The notes beneath the pieces were generated by a model that was given only the letters and a program-made list of their open reading frames with translations, did not search any database and was not told where the DNA came from. Shown piece by piece: positions 23,878 to 36,600 of a stretch of 64,000 nt of DNA. This stretch comes from Lomentospora prolificans (taxonomy: Eukaryota > Ascomycota > Sordariomycetes > Microascales > Microascaceae). The position numbers and the translations under genes were made by a program. Every line of letters begins with the position of its first letter. Positions within the stretch are counted from its first letter, which is position 1. Where the stretch lies: NCBI GenBank assembly GCA_029532625.1, contig JARFXM010000002.1:620001-684000 (forward strand), in the 5' to 3' direction.

Positions 23878-26800
23878 TGTCGCAGGGTCGAACTAATGAT
23901 GGTAGAGGTGACTGGTGTAGGAACTTGTCCTTGGGCTTCTTATGAAGTAATTCCGTGGAAAGGGATGAATAGTGTTTGCGTCATCAGTGTTCAGGTACAG
24001 ATCGTCATCTTTGTGCCTTTCCCGCCTTACTTCAAGGGTAATAGACGTGGTTACGTGATCCCATTGTCTTGGAGCTGCTTTTTTTTTTCCGCGTGCGAGG
24101 GTATTCGCGAGGTCTGGGAGCATCACCGCGATGAAGACTAGCTTGAAGGGAAACAGGAATAGTTGTGTTGTATGAAGGTTGTCTTTTATGCGCTCTATTT
24201 GTCTATTCCGCACCCTGACCTCTTGCGGAAGAGCAAAAATATGGTGGGTGATATAAAACCAGGTTTCCATTTTCCTGGTTTTTGTTCAAATACGCCTTTT
24301 TTATTTTTTTTTTATTCGCTCTTGAGGCTTACCCCTAAAGAGACTTTTGAGTATTTAAACATCAGGGATTTGAGCTCGAAGCTAGAGTGACGAAACTTTT
24401 CCTTCAAGAAGGGACAGCGCCTTTTGTCATCATGTCCTCGCCTTCCTCTTCTTCGTCTAGAGCATTACATCACAGTCCTATCGCGTAGCTGGCGATGAGG
24501 GGACCCTTTGCACTCTCAGCGCCGCGATGTCATCATTAGGGGACCAAGACTGTACAACCACGAGATCAGAAAAGAAGGGTCCTAGACTTCGTTTCAACCG
24601 ATCGTCAATTCTTTTCGAACGAAACCGTTTGATCGCCGTCGCCCACCCTTCTCAATGATAAAAAAAACTGACCTAGTACGGTTCAAAAGGGAATCAGCGA
24701 AGCGAAACTGAGTATCTGTGCAGACGCGGCATTCGCGAACCAGGCACTTCCAAGCAGCACTTGGGGATAACGTGCTAGCAAGGGCAGCCAAAACAGAGGG
24801 GAGCGTCATCGTCATACGGATACCGCCCAACCCCGCCTTCCGTGGACGGAGCGTTTTCTCCGGACCAAATGCTCCGTTTGGCTAGCGGTGTTGGGGACAT
24901 GGTACCGAGGGCTGCTGGCCTCCGTGCAGCGCGCCGCGAGCACAACCGTTGCATGGAGTGGGGTGACGTTCGTCAACAACTACTCAGGTCAGTGAACGGT
25001 TCACGACTCGATACAGCCAGGAAAACCAGGTGGGATACAGACCAATAGTGAAATATCCTGCTGTAAAAAGTATCCCTTTCTCATGCTAAAAGGCGGGCCA
25101 CCGTTTTTGATTTTGAACCTTTTCTACCCTTTTTTTGGCTACCAGGAACATTCGCAGTTTACTATAGCCCTTTTTAGTCTAGTTTGGCTTACTGATGTGA
25201 TAGGCCGCCAGTTTTAATCCTGCAACTCGGGGCTATGATGGCATATGGGGAACCAAGACCCCATTGCGCCTTCTATGCAGAGGAGCTACCAGAGGCCTTT
25301 AATGCGCTTATGACGCCTTCCAGTCGCGTTGGCTGGGCCTAAAGGGGATCCGGTCTGAATCATTGTGCTAATGATGCTATATGCCCGGCCCGAGATGTTA
25401 AACCCTCTTGTTACAGGTCGCAAGAAACTGTGACGACCTCCTGCTGTGGCGGCAAGGCGAGAAATGCCAGATCGCAGCGGGTGCGAAGGGAAGGAAAAAA
25501 GGAACAAGCTTCTCATCAGATAGGATGAGAGATATCGAAGCGTTGAAGTGATATCACAGGGCTTCCGTCCACCCCCTCCCCATACTCACCCGCTTCACGA
25601 ATCCGTTTCCTAGTCTCCCCGCCTAGTGAGAAATCCTACTACTCCGTCCGCGTACGATACCAATCTACGAAGCACCATTTCCCTTTGCGGTTTGGTGCTC
25701 TACAATTACTTGGAACTTCAGCAACGGCGTGTTTCTAAACAAAGTCCTAGGAAAATTTCACAGTGCTCCCTGAGATATCTTGTCTCTACAAGGAGAGGAG
25801 CGACCAGAGGGAGAGGGAGAGGGGGAGAGAGGGAAAACAAAAGAGAGAAAAGATCCACGCAGGTGTGAATTCTTCCTCGTCACAAAACTGACCAAGTAAC
25901 GATATGCATTTGTTCCCTTCCAAAATCATCTTCCCACCCCCAGGTGGTGTGAGATGTGGCCTAAAGAGCCAAGTGGGTGTCCTTGTAGGGGGGGCGTGCG
26001 CCCAGCCGTTGAGCTCTCCATCGAACCCGTTCTAACCAGCAGGATGATTTCGTCCTGACCTCATTGCGCAGAACCCACTGCTAGGGGGGTGCGAGGAAAT
26101 ACGTCAGCCGGCGAATGGGGCCGGTTTATTACTTCTTTTGGGGAGGAAATGGAGATTCACGATGCGATGGAACCGTTTCCCTTACTTTTGAGGAAACGGG
26201 CGCCCGGATGGCGACAACGACGGGGGGAGGATACGATGCGAGTGCCCGTTTCCTTTATTCAACCCCGACATGAAGCTTTGAGCTGAGTGACCGTAGCGAG
26301 GCGACCTGTGCAACCACCTTTCATCAAGGAAAAAGCGTGGCAAGAAATTGGGGGCCGGGGAAGCGGGAAGCTCGGTGGATCTGCCCGCCGGGGGCAAGAA
26401 GGCTCGTTTAAATCGGCACGGCGGCGAACCGAGAGGCGAGCGTCGTACAGTCCCTTGCATTCACGCGGATATTCTCCATCACAGTTGTATTCGTTTAATA
26501 AAGAATCGGATTCCATGGGCTATCTCCGTGTAGGATTCGATTCGAGTTCCTGGGGATCCCCTTTTTTTTTTGTGAGATTTTCGGTTGGGGGTTGTCCTCT
26601 TTGTTCCTGGCTGTCGCGGGATAGAGTTGCCACTTGAGGAAAGGAATCTTCCTCAACGGTCCCTATTAAAATAGCAGTTTAAGGGATTCGACTAAAGGGT
26701 AAGCCCTTGGACTTCTGGGGGAATCTTGGCCCAGCTTGTGCCTCTCTTCTTGTCCTCCGTCTAAGCTCCAACTTGACCCTTTGTCTCCCGGGGTTGAGAT

Positions 26801-27132
26801 AGTCCGTATCAAACAAGTCGGGCCGCCCCAGAGCCCCGTAGCAAGACTCATAACTGCGGATTTGACCTGAAATCTTCTTCATTCCAGGGTTTCATTCCAT
26901 GGCTAATGTTATTATCCTTCAATACACACAAATTCATTACAAAAGCCATCGTTTATGCATACATTCCCGATACTGGTGAAGCCTTCCCACCCCGAGTCAT
27001 TTGTCAGAGCATCTTAGAATCCAACTCCATTGTAACCCCAAAAAGAAAATCCCGATTAGAAAACAACAGCATTCCGAATATAGTCATTACGCGGATGCCC
27101 GATTGAGACTGCGATTGAGACTACCCTACACT

Positions 27133-28821
27133 CTAGTCCTCCATCTTGACGTCTGCATCGCGGCCCTTGCCCAAGTTCTTCAAGAGGTAGCTCCTCTTAA
27201 AGTACTCGCCAGGGTGTACAATGGTCTCGAGCTGGGCAGACGTCATGATCGATTCTTCTTTGGCTTTCTTGATCTCGGTCTTATGAAGATGATCAAACAC
27301 GCTATCGGCGACGTTAGCTGACTCTTCTATTCCCTGTGAGGCGAAGATTCAACTTACCGGTTGCAGGCTATGTGGTACCTGCGCCCATCCCTATCCTCCT
27401 TAACACCTTGCAACACTGTCCGATCCGTAACGCCCATACCCTGCAATAACGTCGTAAGGTTGTCCATGTCAAAGTGCCGATAGGGACAGCCGTGGGCCTC
27501 GCCAGGGCCGGGCGCGTGCTCCGTGAGAATCTTCTGACAGCTGTAAGGACTATAGCCACCACTCCTGCGGTTCGAATCTCCGCCGACATCGCCGTAAACG
27601 TGGCGTACGTTGTAGCGGTATTCCTTGTTGAATTTGTCGTCCGTGATTTTGCTGAAGCTGCTGCGCCAGAAGACGAGGCACTCCTCAAGGTTAAGGCCGA
27701 TGCCCTTGAGGAAGAGCGTGTACTGTAGACGGCCGTAGTGCTTAAGATGGGCATCCCGGCGGAGGCTGCGGTGAAGATGAGACATGCAGGCAGGGAAGTG
27801 CTGCGAGAGGTTGTCGACGTTGCGCGCGCTCATCTCGGCGCCCTCGGGGACGGCTGAGCCGGACATATAAGCGCTGTCAGGGGTGACGAAATTCTTAGAT
27901 AGATGATCAAGGATGGGCATGAGGCGGTCATCCTCATCGAGGTCGGGTAGTGCTTGTGATGTGAGCTGGAAAGTGTCAGCTGTCGTTCATTCTTTACGGC
28001 GTCGTCGCGAGGCACTCACAATCAGCTGCTTCTCCAGCCTTGACGTAAACTCCGTGATAATCATACTCGCCTGCTCCCGACCAGGTACGAACGCCTTACC
28101 TCCCCTCAATAGCACCTTTCTCGACTCTACTAGGTCAGGCACACGCATCCAATCCACCTTGAACCACGACTCCTCTACCGCCCCTGTACGCTTATCAAAG
28201 CCCGCGATGGCCTGTAAGTCCTCCCTCATTTCGGCCTTCTCCTCTTCGGATACGGGTTCGAACCAATCAATGTCGAGGTTAGATACAAAGGCAGACCTCT
28301 CGGTATCGGCCTCAAACCGCAGGCGGAAGAGCATAGTCTCTACGCGGGCAAAGCGGCGGCGGTTCTCCTCAGTCGACGAGAAGGCGAGGCGCAGGATAAA
28401 ATGGCTATAGTGGTCTTTTTGGCGCTGCTCAAAAAGCTTGGCAGATGTGGAAGAGTTGGGAGAAAGGGGAAGGTGTTTCTCAAGGAAGGGCTTCATGTGT
28501 ATGGCGGTTTCGGACGGCGACTTGTTGCGGAACGAACAGGCTTCGAGCTCGGCGAGGACTAAAGAGCGGGTTAGTCAATGCCGTTAGAGGGTATACAGAC
28601 ACGTTGCAAAGGCGAAAATTAAGAGACACACCTCTCAGCCTGTCAATGGCCCATTTTTCAAACTCCTCGAGCTTGATGTCGGCGGTGGGGGGATGTGTAT
28701 AGAAGTTGAGGCGAGTGGGATAGGTGGCATCCTTGAAAGCGGCGTCGGCCAGGTTTTGCTTGCGGCCGTCAGCTACATTCCGCCGCTTCGGCTCTTGCCG
28801 ATTAAAATCTTGCTTGAGCAT
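27133..28821 (-). CDS. PRI2: DNA primase large subunit PRI2 (primase-polymerase alpha complex)
   Basis: The gene encodes the regulatory subunit of eukaryotic primase, which with PRI1 and polymerase alpha makes RNA-DNA primers for nuclear DNA replication. The minus-strand exons are 28821-28632, 28558-28020, 27965-27358 and 27301-27133. The introns are 73, 54 and 56 nt with GTGTGT, GTGAGT and GTAAGT donors, and all joins keep phase. The product is 501 residues, close to the roughly 500 usual for the family. The N-terminal half carries the WAIDRLRVLAELEACSFRN helical region. The C-terminal half is the 4Fe-4S domain, with ligands expected at Cys303, Cys386, Cys403 and Cys444 (contexts FPACM, PYSCQ, HGCPYRH, HIACNR); all four are present. 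The ATG at 28821 is the first in frame and precedes a basic N-terminus typical of fungal PRI2. The gene lies divergent to the ankyrin/zinc-finger gene. Confidence 0.95.
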
Positions 28822-30330
28822 CTTGAATAGTCACGCACGCTGAGGGAGTAGTTGTGTGGACTTTTTGTGAGCTTCGAAGCATTGAAGATGGTCAAGTGGT
28901 AGGGACGAATTCTCGAATCTAGGAGACGCGACAAGACGCGTCCAGGCGTAAAGGGTCGAATCACCATTGTGAAGGCGTGTGCAGTGTGTGTGGGGTCACC
29001 TTTCCCAACGCCATCCGCGTGCACGTTTAATGGGGCGTTTGTTGCCGGCGTTTACCCGGGCCCAAATTCCCATCTCCTCGTGCCACGAAGACTAGCGTTA
29101 CAACCCCACCAACACTCGGCGTCAAGCCCCTGGCAGAACGGAGAAGTGGAAGAAAAACAATGGAACACGAACTAGAATCTATCCTATTACCCATCTACCG
29201 GTTCTAGCCGATCTAATATATATCCCTCTCGTATCCTAGAGTCTTGCCGGTTCTCCTTTATTCCCCATCAAGAACACAAACTCGTTGCCAGCGGCAGGCA
29301 TGTCCTCACGGTGATCCGCGAACGAAGGCGGGTCAGGGTGCTGTCGCCTATTTATTCCCTGCCCGCTGGCAAATGGTGGCGATTCCTAAATCATGCAGGC
29401 CCGGGTGAGACCAGCGATTGCCCCGCGATTCCGGTCGACCTAGGCTTGGATCCGGGCTGACGCTGATGCTTTAATCCAATTTCATAAAGTCCAAATCTAT
29501 CAAACGAGACGAGGAAGGAACTGAGACTCGAAGATAGCAAAAGAGCTACTAGGTCTCAGCATTGGGGTTTTGTGGCGTTCATCGAACCAAGGCCACGAAC
29601 TGCACTGTCAGGACTGAGGGGATCGAGGGACTTGACCGTCGGCCATCCTGCCTTCCGTCAAGTATCAAGCCAAGGCTGGTAGGAGTAGCACCATCAATGC
29701 AAGTGGGCAGATATCAGCCATCTTCATAGGGGTGCATAGGGATTTCTTGCCTAATATACATCCAGAAGGCCCCCATTGTACAACCCTTTCGCCTGCATCC
29801 GCCGCATCCAGTCATGTACATCGACGCTGGCACGGGCGAACCCTGCGCAAAACCCCGCCGTGCCGACTCCCAAGTCGTGCAGAACCAGTGTCAACCACTC
29901 GGATTCCTAAATTTCTAGATTGGGGTCAGTTGGATGCCTGCCTTAAAAAGCAGGCCCTGTAGACGTCAATCGAGAGCTGTCATTGATAGCCATCTCTTGA
30001 AGAGCTTGATTTGGATCTCTCTTCTTTTATTTCTTCTCTGTTTTAATCGCGAGATTACTTTAAAGAGTATTTTGGAAGCATCGCAACTTTTATTGCGCAG
30101 GTGACGGCTTTGTTGTTGTTGTGTTACCGTTCAGCTTGCCCGGGCCTGGAGAAAATTACATGTGCCCCTCGCATCGGTAACCAACGGGTCTGGCTCAACA
30201 GCCATCAAAGCCGCCGATTTGTGGCCCCCTCGCCGTGGAAAGTGTCAGCATCGGTGTGCCCTTTCTCATCACGTATATGGCGAGGCTATTCTAAGCTCGT
30301 CGTTCAATTTTGGAAGTTGCTCGGTCAATC
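28822..30330. promoter_or_regulatory. 1.5 kb divergent intergenic region
   Basis: This is the shared upstream region of PRI2 (-) and the ankyrin/zinc-finger gene (+). It must hold both promoters. I see no convincing coding frame, no tRNA and no specific operator that I can name. A T-rich stretch lies at about 30018-30115, some 200-300 bp before the + strand start codon. Confidence 0.5.
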
Positions 30331-33300
30331 ATGGAGGATCTCTTGGACTTGGAGCCCCAGGCCGAACCCGGCATCATGGGGTTATGGGAGGCCGACTGGG
30401 AGGGTCAGCCTCCCATACTTCATTCGACACCAAGGCCGTTCATGCCTCACTTTGCTTACCTTGAAAAATTTGAAGGGTCAGCCAAGTCCCCTGCTGTCCC
30501 ATCTGGCAATGCCCTTCCTTCTGTTCCAAGCATAGCCCTGGCTAACACCCAAAGTAGCGGCAGCGAATACCGCGGCATCTCGGCCGGACGGGGCAAGTTC
30601 ATCCCCATCAAGGAGATCTTACACTCGCCTCACATCTCCTTTGTCGTCGAGAAGGATCGTATTCGCAAGACGCTAGGCATTAACATCCAAAGCGATGTCT
30701 TGATGACAACCATCTTCAACGCCCTTGCTACCTACGCCCAGGACCCAGAGTATCTTCCCTCCGACTTTGACACATTGATGAAGTACTATGACGCTCTTCG
30801 ATTGCACCTCGAGGCCCTAGAAACCCAATTCCCAGCCCAGGCAGCTACCTTAGAGTTCCGCCTCCTAGTTGAGGACCTCCTGCTGGACAGGGCCATTTTC
30901 GATGGCATTGGCATGGAACAGTTTCGCCAGCGGGGTGTCCTATGTCAAACTCATCTACGTGATATCCACGAGCGTAGCATCGACGCCGGCCTCGATGAGA
31001 TCGATGATTGCTTTGCCCTCGGACTCATGCCGGCCTACATCTCGGAGGATTATCTTTCTGCCCTCAATGAAAAGTATACTGAACTTGCCCTTAGCGGGGA
31101 CTTCGTCGGCCTTTACAACCTTTGCGAGCCCATCGTTCGGTCGGGAGATATTGAGCTACAGCATAACCCGTCTCTTCTGCTCAAGATCCTAGAACAGGGA
31201 CGCTTCGACATCTACTGGTATCTTCTGGACCTAGTAACTCGAACAAGCGACAGGAGGCAGATCATCCCTGGAACGGACCTACCCGATGTGACTCTCGACC
31301 CCTTGCATGTGGCCATCCGTGTTGGGCATCTCAAGACTGTTCAAACGATCCTTGGAGATCAAATAACATTCAAGGGCCATATTTCCGACGATTCGGCTAT
31401 TGGAGTCGGCCATCATGTCTTCACACCCTTATCGGCTGCCGTGTATTGGCGCCAGCCCGAAGTTACACAATACATTCTTGGCTTTGGCCAGTATGATCGA
31501 AGTGAACTCGAGACTGCCGTCACTATTGCGTTGGCAAATGATGACTTTGAGCAAATGAACATCCTTCTCGATTCTGGAGCACTTACAATGCTCTCCGCAT
31601 CCTCGCCACCTGGGCCCGAGAATCCGAGTGGTATTGACTCTGGCGATTCCTCGGCCAGTATGGAAATTCCAATGCCTGCCGCTTCGTTCGAACGTATCAT
31701 GTCGGATGCGACAGACAATCTTGAACTAGAGCCGCTCCAGCCCTTCGACTGGAACTGGGACGTCACGATTACACCGGCTACCCTGGGCAAAGTTCCTGGT
31801 GCACCAGCAGCGGCAGCTAGGTCTACAAACGCCGCGGACAGACCGCGGCGGAAAGAGCAGGAACCTAACAGCTTTAAGCTCAGTTCGCACAAGCGGCGAT
31901 CCGCTCAGATGCAGAGGCAAATGCTTGGAAAGAACCTCATTACGTATCTCGATTGCTTGTGCAGAAGGGTACGGGATACCCTTGCTGGCTACGACGAGGA
32001 GAGTTTGGAGTCCAAACTCGCCTTACACTTTTCGTCCTTTGCTAGGGTTTGGGATGGCGGCCTTGCCGTCTTCCGACAGATCATCAATAACCACCCTCCG
32101 CGGGGGATTATCGAGGTTATGGACTGTTTAGTCGTTGCTAGTGCCTTATGCACATCAATATGCAACGACGACAGTGCAATGTATCTTCAGTAAGTGTTCT
32201 CGAGCTTGGGGATACACCAACCTACTAATAGAATATAGATTTGTAAACGATCTCGGACGATGGAAAACGATACTAGCCCCGGACGAAAAAATCCTGTTCA
32301 ATACGATAGCGTTCTCCCTTTGGGCATACACCGACCTTGAAGAGCCTGTTCACGAGCGCAGCGATCGGGAGAACCTCGCACGCTTCCAAGAACTTATACA
32401 AGATCTTGTGACTCTGGAGCGTAACTACCATCGTGCGCCAGGTCGCTCGGCGCCCTACGCCACACGACTCAGTACTATACAAAAACAGTATATGGCGACG
32501 GAGGGTCTGTCCTCTGGGCAAATACCCATGTCGATACCTATTCCGGGCGGGAACATGATGCAGAGACGGCGCATGGCAGATGCGGCCGAATCTACCCCGG
32601 AGTCTGGGGACGGTTTCTCAATAGACGAGTTCTTTGACGTGGACCGTTTCCTAGCGGAGAGCATGGACAGTGAGTCTGTGCCCGGGAAGTTTCCCGACCC
32701 GGGTCTTTACGATATCCTTTCGATAACGGTTCTGTTGGTTGCGTCTGTTGCGTTTTCGGTTGTCTTGACCCTCATGACCAGTGAGTTCCCCTCTGAACTA
32801 CGCCGCCAATATGCAGGATTTTTGACTTATGAATGAAGTGCTTCAACTCGGCTTCGACTGCAAAGAAGTGCATCAAGTATGGCGACAGGGACCCGGCTAC
32901 GCCAGGTCCTGCGATCTCTTGAGCCTCTACTTTGACGGTATAGGGGGTTATAGCAAGACTGCGCAAACCACTAGGTTATGCAAGCCGTTTTCCCTTGACA
33001 GAAGGATAGAGAACCTCTCGCTCTCAGCCGTATCAGTATCATCAACCGGCTACACTGGCTCGCCTGCGTCTTCAATAAGCCACACGCCTGTCACGTCCCA
33101 AACACGGGCTAGTTCTTCTACAAACCTACAGTACGTCTGATTTTCTTGCATTCTTCAATTAAAGAATACCATACTCACGAGTTTCAAAGCTCTCTACATG
33201 CACGCGATACTCCAGATCCTACGCGTGAAGTAAAACGCCTCAAGTGCCACAATTGCCAAAAGACGTTCTCCAGTGTCAGCAACCGCAACAAACACATGCG

Positions 33301-33463
33301 CGAGGGCTGCGCCCAGCGCGCCGAAAGGACGGGCTACAGATGCCGCAACGAGAATTGCACGAGGGTACTGACTACAAAATGGTATCGAAACACGCACGAG
33401 CAGGAGAGGTGTAGGTATCGGGGGACAACGGGGCCAAATAGCGCGGCTGGTTCGTTTGGGTAA
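30331..33463 (+). CDS. Ankyrin-like repeat protein with hydrophobic helix and two C2HC zinc fingers
   Basis: Proposed exons are 30331-32189, 32239-32780, 32839-33130 and 33190-33463 (introns 49, 58 and 59 nt, GT-AG), giving 988 residues. The ATG at 30331 is the first in frame; the frame further upstream offers only a TTG. The N-terminus is acidic and Trp-containing (MEDLLDLE, GLWEADWEG). Residues about 320-430 hold ankyrin-like helices (LHVAIRVGHLKTVQTIL, TPLSAAVYWRQPEVTQYIL, ALANDDFEQMNILLDSGA). Residues about 775-800 form a strongly hydrophobic segment (LSITVLLVASVAFSVVL). After a Ser/Thr-rich stretch come two finger-like motifs at about 917-970: CHNCQKTF with a HMREGC end, and CRNENC with a HEQERC end, both of C2HC type. 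This suggests a nucleic-acid- or protein-binding regulator. The exact edges of introns 2 and 3 are inferred from phase, and the function is unknown. Confidence 0.75.
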
Positions 33464-33594
33464 AGGAGAAAGAAAATCTTTGCATTGAGGAACACAGACA
33501 CCCTTTTTGGATAAAAAGTGCGGATTTTCTAGGTATACTGGAGTCTTGTATTTTTTGATTTTTTTTCTCTTTTTTTTATTTTCTTTTTTTTTCC

Positions 33595-33614
33595 TTTTTT
33601 TTTTTTTTTTTTTT
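33595..33614. repeat. T20 homopolymer in a T-rich block
   Basis: Twenty T residues at the end of a T-rich block from about 33546. The block lies within about 150 bp downstream of the ankyrin/zinc-finger stop codon, so part of it may act in 3'-end formation. Confidence 0.85.
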
Positions 33615-36600
33615 GGTGGGAGAGGGGCGGGGGACAAAAAAAGTCACTGTTGAGGCATGTTTGGTAGGGTCGATATTGTGAGATGAAAGACTGGCTTCTT
33701 CGCGGTGACGGACCCTGGCCTAAGGCGGAATTCTCTGCTCACTTTGGCAGCGGTTGCGCTTGTGTTTAGAATATGGGGCTAGGATAGCGAATGCCCCTGT
33801 TTTCACCTATTAGGACAGGACTGCTTGGATGAGCACACGAACATACTGCCATGGTCACGAGAGTTCTAGCACCTCAAAAACGTCGGGGCAAGGGTGGGGA
33901 GCATTGAACCCTCATGGAGATTGCGTCACGCCCGTCACGTGTTCCGCTACTTCTGAGTAGAATTCCGGTCATTACGGAAACTTCTATTCCGCCGTTAGAA
34001 AAAGAGAATGGAGGATTTCTTGTGGACAACATGGTTGAAGATGGAAAGCTTCGAGGTTTCTCGGAGCGGAGTGGCGGATCCGGCGGCGGGCCCGGAAGCT
34101 ACGGGCTCCGGGCATACGTCGACCGCACGCTCCACCCCAGCTCAGTATCGAGGCTTGGAAAACAGCCCACGTCGTCCGGTTCATCATCTTCTTCAGCTCC
34201 TGTGAACCATCTGATTATCATTTACAAAGCACGTTAGGTAGACTTGTGGTGGTGGTGCGGCCCTGACAAGGGCGGGAAAAGAGCCCATTTCCACGGATTT
34301 CTCTTGACGAGCCCTCTTTTTTTCTTTCCAGCCCTCCAGGGTTTGAACGAGAAACTCCTACTTGTCAGTGTCTGGCTTGCTCCCGACTGGCGAACCGCCA
34401 ACGGCGTTAGGTAAGCGCAGCAAGAAGACGAGGAGGCGCATCTTGCAACTCCTCAGTAAATGCCGTGCATTCGCAAGGTTAACGGAGGCGCATGTTCCTC
34501 CAGGCTGGACTCGCACGAAGAGTGCTGAATCGGGAAGCAGAGAGCTATTTCTGGCACAAAGGGTAGATATTAAGAAGGAATGGGAAGTGGAGGACAAAAA
34601 TAGACTTGCTCAGGAATGGGAAACAAGGTTGCAGCCAATGGGTTGTGCAGCTGGGGCGGCGTGGGTTGGGGCGAGCCAATAGAGCGAGCCCGAGAGACGA
34701 GGTGGAAAAAGGGAGGATTTGGAGGAAGAATGAGCGAGAGTGTTGGAGTTATGGCATGGAGAAGTAGACCGGATAAGAACCGTTAACAGGGGAGAAGGGG
34801 CCTCTGTGATGTAGGATTCACCCTACCCTACCGAGACCTTGGGTTCTTTTCGCTCTTCGCCGGTTTGTAGGTGATGGGACAGAAAGGAAGGAGAACAGAA
34901 GCTCTTGGGTTCTTGGACTAGTTTGGAAGGATAGGAGCGTGGTTGGTTGTACCGTCTGCGAATTGGGAGTCTACTATAGGAACATGTGGTTTACGGCTGA
35001 TCAGATAAATTTATGACGATGGAACGATGCGAGAAACCTAGTCGTGAAATGAGTGATTACTTGGCGCGTGTTGGATGTCGGAAATTTCTTGTTTGGTCGC
35101 TGATTGTGTTGACTTGGGCGTCCGTCCGATGTCTTGTCTTGCCTAATATCACCGCTGCTGGGAAGGGTATCTGCCTCAGAAGTACAGTTTGGTGAGAGAC
35201 TCTAGACACTCTTCGGCTGACGGCAGGGTGGGCAGGGCTCGAGAGCGCTGGAACACTTTATTTAGCGACGGCGGGTTGCGGGATTGGATCTGGCCAACAG
35301 CCAGCCAGCCAGCAGTGTGATCGAGTGGTGTTGAGATTTCGTTAATGCCCGTAGGCCTCCCATGGTACCCCCTGAAGAAATGGATTTGAGTTCTGATTGA
35401 TTCGATGCCAGCGTGGGTGTGATCTACAGCCAGCTGGCGACCCAGTAAGAACCTAACCAACACCCGCTAAGACTTGCCTAGTCTCACTCAGAACGGATCT
35501 CTTAATTCGAACTTGAAGCGCCCTGCACCCCGGCACGCGGTTGATCGTGGGAGTATAGGCTCGCAGTCGGAGAAGGGATTCGGACGGAATTACGAAAGAA
35601 AAATGTGCTGGTTGTCTCGAGAGGTACAATTGATAGTTCGGCTAGATCAGTATATCAGCAAAGTCGATGGGGTCAAACCGGAGTCTAAGAGGAGACTACC
35701 AGCAGTAGCGCGTGGAGTATTGTTGCATGTACGGTCCCAGTCTGGTGCATCTCCTCCCACTAATAGTATGGATAAGAGCGATATCCGTTTTCGCTCGGTC
35801 TCCAGTTTTTCCCTTGGGACCATTGTATTTTTTGGGGACGCGGGTTTCTGGCAGGAATGTGCATTCCACCCAGACATGTAACGTTTTATTTGGGCCATCA
35901 AGAAAAGGAACCAGATCGGCGCTAATGGTCGAATTGGCTCCGGTTTCCAGCTTTCCCCAGCTCTTGTCTCGAGGCCAGACCCCGGGCACCGGGGCACGTT
36001 CCAGGGTGTCAGAGAGAGAAGCTTTGAGAGTGTGGGTGGTAACGACGGCAAATGCCAGCATGAATTCTCTCTAGTGCTCCCATGTTTGAGTTCCTTGAAT
36101 GGTTTTGAGTCACTGCGTATTTGAGCCGCCGCTGCTGGCTCCACGAGACAATCTGGCAAGTGGAGCCTTGGACTGATTACAGAAATGTCAAGGCGCGATT
36201 GCATCCGGGCGGATATCTATGGGTTTGGTGTTTTGAAAGGTTGGACCCAAGTGCGGAGGTCTGAAGGGCAGGTGCGGGCGGCCTGGGAGGCCTGGCTCCC
36301 GGGGCGAAGATAAAGGCACATGACGATAATATGTCCACAGTACCAATAGGTAGGGAGTGATAATAGCTCATGACTCCTATCACTGGCTTGAGCTTTCTCG
36401 ACTGCGGGTGGTCCTTTCAACACGCGCGATTATGGCGCAGTAGTAGCCAGGCCAGCCAGCAGTCTAATACCAAGGTCGCTGGTCCCTTTTGATTAGTAGC
36501 TATACTTCAATACGTTTTAACGATGACCCACCCTTGCTGCCCTACGATAACTTGCCGGTACGATTCTAGCCAGAACCTGTCAGAGACCAAGAAGCGAATT

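Larger units (their letters stand above)
16682..27132. other. 10.4 kb stretch without a supportable gene
   Basis: No frame shows a known domain. The open frame covering 16467-17720 begins inside the upstream gene in another frame and has its first ATG only at 17355; it is treated as a finding. A 136-codon ATG frame at 22442-22852 (+) has a mildly protein-like second half but no recognisable motif. Small tandem repeats at 20570 and 23833 are listed separately. Confidence 0.55.

Noticed and set aside
30310..30330. Start of the ankyrin/zinc-finger protein at 30310
   Set aside because: That codon is TTG. The first in-frame ATG is 30331.
32781..32816. 36-nt intron using the CAG at 32814-32816 in the ankyrin/zinc-finger gene
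   Set aside because: It is too short for a typical intron here and leads to a stop within seven codons, whereas the acceptor at 32838 keeps the frame toward the zinc fingers.
33131..33164. Acceptor AAAG at 33163-33164 for the last intron of the same gene
   Set aside because: Phase would be lost and a stop reached before the fingers; the AAAG at 33186-33189 keeps phase.
35647..36204. 185-codon minus-strand frame
   Set aside because: No domain, and the composition is typical of random sequence.
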